Notes: generated by a model not told the origin, from the letters alone. A DNA stretch of 7,237 nt from an uncultured Bacilli bacterium (GCA_949746915.1 CATKEA010000165.1:1-7237); one strand, 5' to 3'. Positions 1-7,125 are shown, counted from the first letter of the stretch. Made by a program: numbers and translations.

Positions 1-819
1 AGTATGAGACTTAAACATAATAATTATCCAGTAGTAGATAAAGATGGTAAATGTAAGGGATTACTTAGAATTACTGGGATTACTAAAATGAATAAAAAGA
101 AAGTTATTTTGGTTGATCATAATGAATCAGAACAAAGTGCAGTAGGTCTTGATGAGGCAGAGATTGTTGAAGTAGTAGATCATCATAAAATAGGAAATAT
201 TTCTACTAATAATCCAATTAATTTTAGAAATATGTCAGTGGGAAGTACGAACACAATTGTATATCAAATGTTTTTAGAAAATGCAGTAGAAGTTCCTAAA
301 GATATAGCAGGATTAATGCTATCTGGAATTCTTTCAGATACATTAGTGTTGACTAGTCCTACTACTACTGAATTAGATAAAAAGACAGTAATGGAGCTTT
401 CTAAAATAGCAGATGTTAATTATAATGATTATGCTCTTGAAATGTTTAAAGCAGGTACATCATTAGATGGAAAAACAAAAGAAGAAATTATCGGAACTGA
501 TATAAAGAGTTTTCCTGTTAATGAATTAAAATTTGCTGTTAGTCAGGTATTTACTCTTAATTATCAAGATATTTTAAATGAAAAAGAAGAGTATATTAAG
601 ATTATTGAAGATATGGCTAGTATGAATGATTATGCTTTAGTAGTACTTGCTGTTACAGATATTATTAGTAATGGTTCATATATTATATATACAGAAAAAA
701 GTAAAGAGTTGTTAGAAAGTGCTTTTGCAATAGAAAATTTAGAACAAGGATGTTATATAGATGGATGTGTTTCTCGAAAAAAACAAATTGTTCCACCTAT
801 TATGGAAAAGCTTAAATAA
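1..819 (+). CDS. ppaC: Manganese-dependent inorganic pyrophosphatase, family II (5'-truncated by window edge; probably CBS-containing)
   Basis: Hydrolyses pyrophosphate to two phosphates in the cytoplasm, pulling forward reactions such as aminoacylation and nucleic acid synthesis. The frame is open from base 1, so the ATG at 4 is internal and the gene begins upstream of the window. Counting from that Met, the DHH-family metal motifs are VDHN (37-40) and VVDHH (57-61). GSTNTIV (80-86) and LSDTL (110-114) follow. The DHHA2 domain ends in SRKKQIVPP (257-265), the substrate-binding signature of family II enzymes. Residues about 8-22 (YPVVDKDGKCKGLL) read like the final beta-hairpin of a CBS domain placed just before the VDHN strand. 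That is where CBS or CBS-DRTGG-CBS inserts sit in nucleotide-regulated family II enzymes, so adenine-nucleotide control is likely but inferred. The N-terminal DHH strand and most of the insert lie outside the window. Gmk starts 22 bases after the stop, suggesting co-transcription. Family assignment is very secure; the CBS subtype is moderately so. Confidence 0.95.
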   Translation, partial: SMRLKHNNYPVVDKDGKCKGLLRITGITKMNKKKVILVDHNESEQSAVGLDEAEIVEVVDHHKIGNISTNNPINFRNMSVGSTNTIVYQMFLENAVEVPKDIAGLMLSGILSDTLVLTSPTTTELDKKTVMELSKIADVNYNDYALEMFKAGTSLDGKTKEEIIGTDIKSFPVNELKFAVSQVFTLNYQDILNEKEEYIKIIEDMASMNDYALVVLAVTDIISNGSYIIYTEKSKELLESAFAIENLEQGCYIDGCVSRKKQIVPPIMEKLK

Positions 820-841
820 ATTTAGAAATGGATTGATTTAT

Positions 842-1525
842 ATGGATACAGTTAAGACTAGTGGTAAAGGAAATTTGATTGTTATTAGTGGTACAACTTG
901 CGCTGGTAAGGGGACAGTCAGTAAAGAATTGTTAAAAAGAAATGATAATATTTGGCGTAGTGTTTCTTATACAAGTAGAAGTATGCGTGGTGGAGATATT
1001 GAAGGTAATGAGTATTATTTTATTACAAAAGAGGAATTTGAAAAGAAGATAGCCAATAATGAATTACTTGAATATGCCATAGTTCATGGTAAGGATTATT
1101 ATGGTACTCCTAGACTTAATATTGAGGAGAAACTAAATAGTGGAATAGATGTTTTGTTAGAAATTGATATTGAAGGAGCTAAAAATATAAAGAAAAAATT
1201 TAGTGATGCTATTTTAATATTTATTTTGGCACCTTCTATGGAAGAAGTAAAGAAACGAATTATTGCACGAGGACTTGAAGATGAGCAAAAAATTATGGAT
1301 AGATTTGTTAGTGCATATAGAGAATTAAATGAAGTTACTAAGTATAATTATGTTGTTGTTAATGATGAGGTTATGAATGCTGTTGATAAAATTGAAGCAA
1401 TAATTAAAGCTGAAAAGTGTAGGGTTGATAGAATAGAAGAGATTTATACTGGTACATTAGAAGAGGCTTTACATGAAGAATTAGTTTCAAAAAATCTAAT
1501 AAATAATGAAAGAAGTATTGATTGA
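842..1525 (+). CDS. gmk: Guanylate kinase
   Basis: Phosphorylates GMP to GDP with ATP in purine nucleotide metabolism (cytoplasm). The 227-residue product has a P-loop GTTCAGKGT (17-25), a GMP-binding segment SYTSRSMRGG...GNEYYF (42-60), HGKDYYGTP (82-90), the LEIDIEGA strand (106-113), and IFILAPSMEEVKKRI...RG (126-144) with YNYVVVND (168-175), all at Gmk spacing. The P-loop carries TTCA where most Gmks have PSGxG, but Lys23 and the Gly/Thr frame are intact. A tail of about 30 residues (197-227) extends past the usual end of the fold and matches nothing I know. The frame is open back to an ATG at 761, but that start would overlap ppaC and add 27 residues unlike Gmk. The ATG at 842 gives the normal N-terminus just before the P-loop strand. 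Its ribosome binding site is weak (TGGA at 829-832); a TTG at 833 is a less likely alternative start. It probably shares a transcript with ppaC. No terminator of its own is visible. Confidence 0.95.
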   Translation: MDTVKTSGKGNLIVISGTTCAGKGTVSKELLKRNDNIWRSVSYTSRSMRGGDIEGNEYYFITKEEFEKKIANNELLEYAIVHGKDYYGTPRLNIEEKLNSGIDVLLEIDIEGAKNIKKKFSDAILIFILAPSMEEVKKRIIARGLEDEQKIMDRFVSAYRELNEVTKYNYVVVNDEVMNAVDKIEAIIKAEKCRVDRIEEIYTGTLEEALHEELVSKNLINNERSID

Positions 1526-1546
1526 TTTTTAGGTTTGTAGTAAAAT
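1518..1546 (+). promoter_or_regulatory. Predicted sigma-A promoter for the T-box/hisS operon
   Basis: A -35-like TTGATT (1518-1523) is separated by exactly 17 bases from a -10-like TAAAAT (1541-1546). The -35 overlaps the last codons and stop of gmk. Transcription would start near 1552-1554, directly before the first strand of the T-box Stem I (from 1555). That agreement with the RNA structure is the main support, since promoter-like hexamers are common in DNA this AT-rich. Confidence 0.6.
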
Positions 1547-1552
1547 AAGTTT

Positions 1553-1758
1553 AACTTCTTTAAAGAAGAGTAATTGTTATGTTTTCTATAGAGAAATATT
1601 GTTTGGTGAAAGATATTGTTAATGTAATAATGAAGACACTTTGTTAAAAAAGAAGCGTGTAAATCGCGTTAAGATAAATAAGCATGATATTTATTATTCA
1701 TGGAATTAAGGTGGCACCACGACGTAAGTTCGTCCTTAAAGTTTGTGTCACTTTTTTT
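1553..1758 (+). promoter_or_regulatory. T-box riboswitch leader, Asp (GAC) specifier, controlling hisS-aspS
   Basis: Nascent-RNA switch that binds a tRNA by its anticodon and 3' end and reads through a terminator when that tRNA is uncharged. Stem I can be drawn by hand: lower helix CTTCTTT (1555-1561) with AAAGAAG (1649-1655); AAAG (1562-1565) with CTTT (1639-1642); a specifier bubble with AGTAA on the left and GAAGACA (1632-1638) on the right; upper helix ATTGTTAT (1573-1580) with GTAATAAT (1624-1631). The distal AGAGA (1590-1594) and GGTG (1605-1608) motifs, which dock on the tRNA elbow, flank a hairpin AATATT (1595-1600)/GATATT (1612-1617). The specifier is GAC (1635-1637), an Asp codon. 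A small hairpin ATAAATA (1674-1680)/TATTTAT (1688-1694) fits Stem III. The T-box sequence is GGTGGCACCACG (1710-1721), against a consensus ending ACCGCG. The acceptor-pairing bases TGGC (1712-1715) would pair with a G73 discriminator, as in tRNA-Asp. Class assignment is near certain; exact helix ends are hand-drawn. Confidence 0.93.
1706..1758 (+). terminator. T-box terminator with competing antiterminator
   Basis: Terminator form: AAGGTGGCAC (1708-1717) pairs with GTGTCACTTT (1745-1754), ten pairs including two G-U, followed by a T-run to 1758. Antiterminator form: TTAAG (1706-1710) pairs with CTTAA (1735-1739) and GACG (1721-1724) pairs with CGTC (1731-1734), leaving the GTGGCACCAC bulge open to capture a tRNA NCCA end. 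The two forms share bases 1708-1717, so they exclude each other. No other terminator is visible after gmk, so this one may also stop transcripts coming from ppaC-gmk. Confidence 0.88.
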
Positions 1759-1771
1759 GTTTATAAAGGAA

Positions 1772-1777
1772 AGAGGG
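1772..1777 (+). promoter_or_regulatory. hisS ribosome binding site
   Basis: AGAGGG lies 8 bases before the ATG at 1786, just downstream of the leader terminator. It fixes the hisS start. The frame stays open back to an ATG at 1684, but that codon lies in the apparent Stem III loop and has no ribosome binding site. Confidence 0.8.
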
Positions 1778-1785
1778 ATTTAGAT

Positions 1786-3126
1786 ATGATAACAAAGGCA
1801 AAGGGTTGTTATGACTTATATGGAAAAGAAGCACAACGTTTTCTTTATATTAATAATTTACTAGCATCTTTATGTGAAAAGTATAATTATCAATATATTA
1901 GAACACCATTATTTGAAAGTAGTGAGGTATTTCATAGAGCAGTTGGAGAATCTAGTGATTTAGTTAGCAAGGAAACTTATGATTTTGTTGATCGTGGCGA
2001 TAGAAAAATGACTTTAAGACCAGAGGGAACAGCTGGAGTAGTTAGAAGTTATATTGAAAATAAAATGTATGGAGATAGTAATCAACCAGTAAAGTTATAT
2101 TATAATGGAACGATGTATCGTTATGAAAGACCTCAGGCTGGTAGAAATAGAGAACTTACACAATTTGGGGTTGAAGTTCTTGGTAGTGATGATGTAATGG
2201 TTGATGCAGAGATTATTTCTTTTGCTTATAATATTTTTCGGATTTTAGGTCTTAATGTAAAAGTTAAAATAAATTCTTTAGGGGATAAAGAGTCTAGAGA
2301 TAATTATCGTAGTGCTTTGGTAGATTATTTTAAACCACATATTAATTTTTTATGTGATGATTGTAAGATGCGTTTAGAAAAAAATCCACTTCGTGTTCTT
2401 GATTGTAAAGTTGATCATGAGTTAGATATTATGAAAAATGCACCTAGGATGTATGATTATTTAAATGAAGATAGTAAAAAAAGATTTGAGGATGTTCAAA
2501 AATTTCTTTCATTATTAGATGTTAATTATGAGATTGATTATACGATTGTTCGTGGACTTGATTATTATAGTCATACAGTATTTGAAGTAGAGGTTGATAC
2601 TGATAATAAGGATCTTCAATTTGCTATTGCTGGCGGGGGAAGATATAATGGTTTGGTAGAAATGTTAGGTGGCCCTCAAACTTCAGGTATTGGTTTTGCA
2701 ACAGGACTTGATCGAGTTTTGATAGCTCTTGAAAAGTCAGGTATTGAACTTCCAGTTAGTGATGGATTAGATGTATTTGTAATGTATGTTTCAGAAACAG
2801 AAAAACAGTTTGCAACAACACTTGTTCAAGAATTAAGAATGAATGGATTTTCTTGTGATACTGAGTATACTGGAAGAAATTTAAAAAGTCAGTTTAAGCA
2901 AGCTGACAGACTTAATGCTAAAATGTTAGTTATTTTGAATGATGAAGATTTGAAAAATAATATGTTAAAAGTAAAGAATAATCATACTAAAGAAGAAGAA
3001 ACAATTGATTTAGATTATATTTTATATTATCTAGATGAAGCATTGTTAGAAGATGATGAGTGTGATTGTGGTGAATGTCATTGTGATGGTGAACATCACG
3101 AGTTTAGTTGTCATAATGAAGAGTAA
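1786..3126 (+). CDS. hisS: Histidyl-tRNA synthetase with Cys/His-rich C-terminal tail
   Basis: Class II synthetase that charges tRNA-His with histidine; 446 residues from the ATG at 1786. Visible landmarks are [14 protein letters not shown] (76-89), motif 2 [11 protein letters not shown]...TQFGVE (110-130), the histidine-binding RGLDYY (256-261) and GGGRYNG (283-289), and motif 3 GFATGLDR (303-310). The insertion domain has CDDC (190-193) with LDCK (205-208), a Cys pattern seen in Gram-positive HisRS. The anticodon-binding domain covers about 327-418. The odd part is the end. From 422 the protein becomes acidic, and residues 426-443 hold five Cys (426, 428, 431, 433, 442) and four His (432, 437, 438, 443) beyond the normal fold. 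This looks like a metal-binding tail, but its role is unknown. First gene behind the T-box; aspS starts 14 bases after its stop. Synthetase identity is certain. Confidence 0.97.
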   Translation: MITKAKGCYDLYGKEAQRFLYINNLLASLCEKYNYQYIRTPLFESSEVFHRAVGESSDLVSKETYDFVDRGDRKMTLRPEGTAGVVRSYIENKMYGDSNQPVKLYYNGTMYRYERPQAGRNRELTQFGVEVLGSDDVMVDAEIISFAYNIFRILGLNVKVKINSLGDKESRDNYRSALVDYFKPHINFLCDDCKMRLEKNPLRVLDCKVDHELDIMKNAPRMYDYLNEDSKKRFEDVQKFLSLLDVNYEIDYTIVRGLDYYSHTVFEVEVDTDNKDLQFAIAGGGRYNGLVEMLGGPQTSGIGFATGLDRVLIALEKSGIELPVSDGLDVFVMYVSETEKQFATTLVQELRMNGFSCDTEYTGRNLKSQFKQADRLNAKMLVILNDEDLKNNMLKVKNNHTKEEETIDLDYILYYLDEALLEDDECDCGECHCDGEHHEFSCHNEE

Positions 3127-3127
3127 G

Positions 3128-3136
3128 AGAGGTGAT
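3128..3136 (+). promoter_or_regulatory. aspS ribosome binding site that decides the start
   Basis: AGAGGTGAT matches the 16S-complementary GGAGGTGAT at eight of nine bases, and its AGG core lies 8 bases before the ATG at 3141. An in-frame GTG at 3132 falls inside this site and so cannot be the start. The ATG at 3141 is preferred, three residues shorter. Confidence 0.85.
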
Positions 3137-3140
3137 TGAT

Positions 3141-4892
3141 ATGAAGGTAACAAATAATACAGATTTTAATATAAAAAATGTTGGAGAAATAATAGAAGTA
3201 TGGGGTTGGGTTTCTAAGAAACGTGACTTAGGTGGTCTAGTATTTATTGATTTACGTGATAGAAGTGGTGTTATTCAATTAGTTGTTAGACCAGAAAATG
3301 AATATTATCAAACTGCCAGTAGTTTGAAGAGTGAATATGTTTTAAAGGCAAAGGGGAAAGTAGTTGAGAGAGAAAGTAAAAATCCAAAACTTATGACTGG
3401 AGATATTGAAGTAGAAGTCTTAGAATTAGAAGTTATTAATAAGTCTTGTGATTTACCTTTTGAAATTAGTGATGATACAACAGCACTTGAGGATACGAGA
3501 TTAAAGTATCGTTATTTAGATTTAAGACGCTCTAGTTTACAACAAAATTTAATTACAAGAAGTAAGGTAACTTTAATAGCTAGAAATTATTTAAGTAAAC
3601 TTGGTTTTGTTGAAGTTGAAACACCAATTTTATGTAAGTCAACACCAGAAGGTGCTAGAGATTATTTGGTTCCAAGTCGTGTTACTAAGGGACATTTTTA
3701 TGCTTTACCACAGTCTCCACAACTTTATAAACAATTGTTAATGATTGGTGGAATGGAAAAGTATTTTCAGATTGCTCGCTGTTTTAGAGATGAAGATTTA
3801 AGAGCTGATCGACAACCTGAATTTACGCAAATTGATATTGAGATGAGTTTTGCAAATGAGGAAAATATTTGGAGTATTGTTGAAGGTCTTATGCAAGAAA
3901 TCTTTAAGGATATTAAGAATGTTACTTTAGATAGATTTCCACGTTTAAAGTATAGCGAGTGTATGACGCGTTTTGGTAGTGATAAACCTGATACTCGTTT
4001 TGAAATGGAGTTACAAGATATCACTGAAATATTATTGAATACAGATTTTCAAATATTTAAAGATATAATTTCAAATAAGGGAATTATTAATGCTATTGTC
4101 GTAAAAGGAATGGCAGAAAAATTTTCTAGAAAAGATATTGATAAATTAACAGATTTTGTTAAGATATATGGTGCAAAAGCTCTTTCTTATTTGAAATATA
4201 AAGATAATGAGTTCAGTGGTTCAATTGTTAAAGTTTTAAGTGATGTAGAAAAGAATAGTTTGATAGAAAAATTGAATGTTAGTGATAATGATTTAGTATT
4301 TATTATTGCTGATAAGAAGAGTATTGTTTATCAGGCACTTGGTGCTCTTCGTTTGAAACTTGGGCATGAGTTAGAACTTATTGATAAAAGTAAATATAAT
4401 TTTTTATGGGTTACTGATTTTCCAATGTTTGAATATAGCGAAGAAGAAAATAGATATGTGGCAGCACATCATCCGTTTACATCACCGAATGCATCTGATG
4501 TTGATAAGTTGCTAACTGACAAAGAAAATTGTTATTCTAGAGCTTATGATTTAGTTTTAAATGGCTATGAATTACTTAGTGGATCAGTTCGTATTCATGA
4601 GGAAGAACTTCAAGAAAAAGTTTTTGAGGCAATTGGATTGACTCATGAAGAGGCTGTTTCTAAATTTGGTTTTTTCTTAGAAGCATTTAAATATGGAGCA
4701 CCACCTCATTGTGGTGTTGGTATCGGACTTGAAAGATTGGTAATGCTACTTGTTGATACTGATAATATTAGGGATGTTGTTGCCTTTCCAAAAACAACTA
4801 GTGCAACTTGCTTGATGAGTGAAGCACCTAATGTTGTTGATGATAAGCAGTTAAAAGAGTTAGCAATTTGTTTAAATATTAAAGATAATTAA
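3141..4892 (+). CDS. aspS: Aspartyl-tRNA synthetase, bacterial type
   Basis: Class II synthetase that charges tRNA-Asp with aspartate; 583 residues, about the usual length of bacterial AspRS. Order of parts: N-terminal OB-fold anticodon domain (about 12-105, with [20 protein letters not shown] at 21-40); motif 1 region FVEVETPIL (156-164) and [14 protein letters not shown] (167-180); motif 2 [20 protein letters not shown] (215-234); the bacteria-specific GAD insertion (about 280-410), opened by [18 protein letters not shown] (441-449); and motif 3 GIGLERL (527-533), with Arg532 contacting ATP. Leu30 in KKRDLGG aligns by eye with Leu30 of E. coli AspRS, where non-discriminating enzymes tend to have His. 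This suggests an enzyme specific for tRNA-Asp and therefore a separate route to Asn-tRNA; that is inference. It sits 14 bases behind hisS in one operon, and the T-box specifier matches its amino acid. No truncation or frameshift seen. Confidence 0.97.
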   Translation: MKVTNNTDFNIKNVGEIIEVWGWVSKKRDLGGLVFIDLRDRSGVIQLVVRPENEYYQTASSLKSEYVLKAKGKVVERESKNPKLMTGDIEVEVLELEVINKSCDLPFEISDDTTALEDTRLKYRYLDLRRSSLQQNLITRSKVTLIARNYLSKLGFVEVETPILCKSTPEGARDYLVPSRVTKGHFYALPQSPQLYKQLLMIGGMEKYFQIARCFRDEDLRADRQPEFTQIDIEMSFANEENIWSIVEGLMQEIFKDIKNVTLDRFPRLKYSECMTRFGSDKPDTRFEMELQDITEILLNTDFQIFKDIISNKGIINAIVVKGMAEKFSRKDIDKLTDFVKIYGAKALSYLKYKDNEFSGSIVKVLSDVEKNSLIEKLNVSDNDLVFIIADKKSIVYQALGALRLKLGHELELIDKSKYNFLWVTDFPMFEYSEEENRYVAAHHPFTSPNASDVDKLLTDKENCYSRAYDLVLNGYELLSGSVRIHEEELQEKVFEAIGLTHEEAVSKFGFFLEAFKYGAPPHCGVGIGLERLVMLLVDTDNIRDVVAFPKTTSATCLMSEAPNVVDDKQLKELAICLNIKDN

Positions 4893-4903
4893 GAAAATAT
4901 TTT

Positions 4904-4910
4904 AGGGGGA
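4904..4910 (+). promoter_or_regulatory. Strong ribosome binding site of the first unknown gene
   Basis: AGGGGGA is an isolated purine run in the 28-base aspS-downstream gap, 10 bases before the ATG at 4921. It supports that start and argues that the frame is a real translated gene. No convincing promoter or terminator is visible in the gap. Confidence 0.7.
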
Positions 4911-4920
4911 AAATTTTTAT

Positions 4921-6000
4921 ATGGTAGGTACAGTAGATAAATTAAATAAATTTATAGAAATTGGTAAAAAAATAAGATATTATCGTGATAAAAGGGTTAA
5001 TCCGAAATTTGTACAACAAGAGAAGCCTAGTGTAATTTCGTTTATTAGAGATGAGGAGACTGAAACTATATTAAAGGAAGATAATTTGTATGATAATGCT
5101 TCTGTAAAAGAACTTTTGGATTTACGAGATTTAATTATTTTTGATAGTTTTCTTTCAAATGAGGCTTTGGAAGAAATTGATTTTTCATTATTACTTAATG
5201 GTTCAAGTGATGATTTACTTTTACTTAGAGTTTATAAGAAAATAGATTTACTTTGTGCTGAAGCAGAGATTAAAAATATCGTTTCTGAAAGATTTACTGA
5301 TTTGATTCGTGAATATGTAGGAGAGGAGTTTTCTTTAGAAGAGTTGGAAGTATTAAAAAGAGAACATGGTGTTTATGATGGTGGAACATTACAAACTGCG
5401 TATGAAGATGAAGTTGATGATACAGTTATTAATTTTATTATAAAGAAAAAAGTACAAAGTGAAATTTTGAGTAGTTATGTATTTTTACTTGGTTCGCATC
5501 TTGAGTCTTTAGATAGTGACAGTGATGAGTATAAGGATATATGTAAATTTATATATAATTTGTTTTTTGTTAATAAAGATTTAGAGAGGGTAAATGAATC
5601 GCTTTATAATCAATATGCTAAACTTGTGCCTTTAGATTTAGATAGTTTGGGACTTTTACATGGTTGTTCAAGAAATTTAGTTGAAGGAATAAGAAAAGAT
5701 ACTCTTTTTGATTGTTATGATTATGGTGTTGAGTTGTTATTTAGAAAGCCAAAATTTAATAATGATGTTATTTTTGATTTAGTAGGAATATATTTAGATA
5801 CAATTCAATCATTATTGTCAAGTAATGATATTGATACATTGTTTACAATTGTTGATGATAATTATATGGTAAACAGTGGTTCTAGTGGTAAATATAGTAA
5901 CAGTGACAAAATAAAGGCAGATTTAGAAAATAGGATTTACATAAATGAAGAAAGATATATAAGAGGTAAGACTTATATTAAGGGTACGAAGAATGGATAA
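4921..6000 (+). CDS. Unknown protein, 359 aa, acidic and helix-rich, in the hisS-aspS operon
   Basis: I do not recognise this protein. It has no signal peptide, no membrane-length hydrophobic segment and no catalytic motif I can name, so it is probably cytoplasmic. A basic N-terminus (residues 7-35, with KKIRYYRDKRVNPK at 16-29) is followed by long amphipathic, Leu/Ile/Asp/Glu-rich stretches: about 62-148, 166-196, then 202-234 after an acidic DSDSDE turn (198-203), and 250-300. The end (330-359) is again mixed or basic, with NEERYIRGKTYIKGTKNG. Cysteines (112, 208, 249, 265) are scattered and form no metal motif. Base composition and codon use look like the neighbouring synthetase genes, so there is no sign of recent transfer. 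It follows aspS by 28 bases with a good ribosome binding site and overlaps the next gene by 8 bases, so it should be transcribed from the T-box promoter. A scaffold or structural role is one possibility, but no function can be assigned. That it is a real gene is well supported by length, ribosome binding site and context. Confidence 0.85.
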   Translation: MVGTVDKLNKFIEIGKKIRYYRDKRVNPKFVQQEKPSVISFIRDEETETILKEDNLYDNASVKELLDLRDLIIFDSFLSNEALEEIDFSLLLNGSSDDLLLLRVYKKIDLLCAEAEIKNIVSERFTDLIREYVGEEFSLEELEVLKREHGVYDGGTLQTAYEDEVDDTVINFIIKKKVQSEILSSYVFLLGSHLESLDSDSDEYKDICKFIYNLFFVNKDLERVNESLYNQYAKLVPLDLDSLGLLHGCSRNLVEGIRKDTLFDCYDYGVELLFRKPKFNNDVIFDLVGIYLDTIQSLLSSNDIDTLFTIVDDNYMVNSGSSGKYSNSDKIKADLENRIYINEERYIRGKTYIKGTKNG

Positions 6001-7123
6001 AATGACATATAAAGAGGCTTATTTAGAAGCTTTGGAAGTAACACAAATGATTTATAATTTGTATGTTGAGCTAACAAAATATAAGATTCGGGGTACCTTG
6101 TTATCAGATCAAAATGCTGAGAAAATTAATAATTTAGTTGATTTACTTAATGATGTTTTGGATAAAGAAATAGATGTCTATAATGAAATTGATAGTAGTT
6201 TTAATCTTTCAGAGCTTAGTGAGTTTATGAATTATGTAGAAGAACTTGGGGAAATAACACCTGTTGCAGTAGATTTTGAAAAACTTTCAGTTGCTGATAC
6301 TTGGTTAATTCCAAGACGTATTATTAATCATGTTAATAATTTATTTAGATATAATTCGGAGAATGTTAAAGTTGTTGTACTTAATGATATAAAAAACGAA
6401 GAAAGTAACATGGAAGACGCTGATATAAATATTGCTCGTTTTAATAGAGAGTACATTCAAACTGTTACGTTAGAAGATGCCTATATTGAGGATCATACAC
6501 GTTTCTTCTTGGCAGAACTTGAAAGTTGGCTTAATAGAAAGTCACCAATTAATTTAGAACAAGCAAAATTTTATCAAGAGATGGTTACTGCACAAATGAT
6601 GATAATGTTTACTGATTTTGTTGATGAAAGATTCATGATTAGTAAAAGATTTGAATTTTCAGATAAAGCAGTTTGTTTGGCTCCTTTTGTAGAAAGTAAT
6701 CTTAGATATATAGCTAGAGATAGAGATACTATTAAATCTATTTCTGTAGTTAATGAACTTAAATTTTTATTAGAAGATTTTATTACAGTGGAAGAAAAGG
6801 ATATTTCAGACTCAAGAAGTTCTGTTGTGAAATTAAATAAAATGTATTTTGAGGCAGGTCTTAAGACTTTAGATAAAAAAGAGTTTAATGATGTTTTGGA
6901 AACATATAAAGATTTGTTATCATTAATAGCAGAGGATAATGAAAAGTATTATTCAGAAGATAGTATTAGAATAGTTAGAAATATTTTGAATAAAGTTTCA
7001 AGAGAAAAATTTAAAGTTGATATAATTAAAGCTAATGAAGAAAAAGAAGAGGAAAAGAGTATTAGAAAAAAATCTAGTATAAAAGTTATGTTACAGAATA
7101 AGTTTTTAAAATCTAAAATGTGA
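5993..7123 (+). CDS. Unknown protein, 376 aa, acidic with charged C-terminal tail, last gene of the operon
   Basis: Not recognised. It starts at ATG 5993 inside the end of the previous gene (8-base overlap), with AAGGG (5980-5984) 8 bases upstream; a second ATG at 6002 is a possible start three residues later. The overlap suggests coupled translation and a product needed together with its partner. The protein lacks a signal peptide and clear membrane segments and appears mostly alpha-helical. Candidate helices are about 5-30, 40-86, 108-120, 162-181, 187-217, 244-268, 278-318 and 322-350. The segment 195-210 (EMVTAQMMIMFTDFVD) is the most hydrophobic but is broken by polar residues. The tail is sharply polarised: acidic ANEEKEEEK (347-355), then basic RKKSSIK...NKFLKSKM (358-376), which could bind nucleic acid or another acidic surface (inference). 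I see no clear sequence similarity to the preceding protein, although size and character are alike. It ends on TGA, 2 bases before the operon terminator stem. Confidence 0.85.
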   Translation: MDKMTYKEAYLEALEVTQMIYNLYVELTKYKIRGTLLSDQNAEKINNLVDLLNDVLDKEIDVYNEIDSSFNLSELSEFMNYVEELGEITPVAVDFEKLSVADTWLIPRRIINHVNNLFRYNSENVKVVVLNDIKNEESNMEDADINIARFNREYIQTVTLEDAYIEDHTRFFLAELESWLNRKSPINLEQAKFYQEMVTAQMMIMFTDFVDERFMISKRFEFSDKAVCLAPFVESNLRYIARDRDTIKSISVVNELKFLLEDFITVEEKDISDSRSSVVKLNKMYFEAGLKTLDKKEFNDVLETYKDLLSLIAEDNEKYYSEDSIRIVRNILNKVSREKFKVDIIKANEEKEEEKSIRKKSSIKVMLQNKFLKSKM

Positions 7124-7125
7124 TA

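Noticed and set aside
761..841. 27-codon extension of gmk overlapping ppaC
   Set aside because: These codons overlap the conserved SRKKQIVPP end of ppaC in another frame and would add a stretch unlike the Gmk N-terminus.
1555..1568. Perfect palindrome CTTCTTTAAAGAAG as a gmk terminator or operator
   Set aside because: It has no T-run and almost no loop, and both halves are better explained as strands of T-box Stem I.
1684..1785. 34-codon upstream extension of the hisS frame from an ATG at 1684
   Set aside because: It is translated T-box: the ATG lies in the Stem III loop, the frame crosses the antiterminator/terminator, it has no ribosome binding site, and the extra residues do not resemble HisRS. 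The ATG at 1786 has AGAGGG at good spacing.
3132..3140. GTG start for aspS
   Set aside because: The GTG is part of the Shine-Dalgarno sequence that serves the ATG at 3141.
3767..4024. 85-codon frame on the - strand
   Set aside because: It is antisense to the most conserved part of aspS (motif 2), with no ribosome binding site or family resemblance; a shadow frame.
4893..4920. Terminator or separate promoter between aspS and the first unknown gene
   Set aside because: The AAAATATTTT palindrome is followed by AGGGGGA, not a T-run, and the gap is too short for a convincing promoter of its own.
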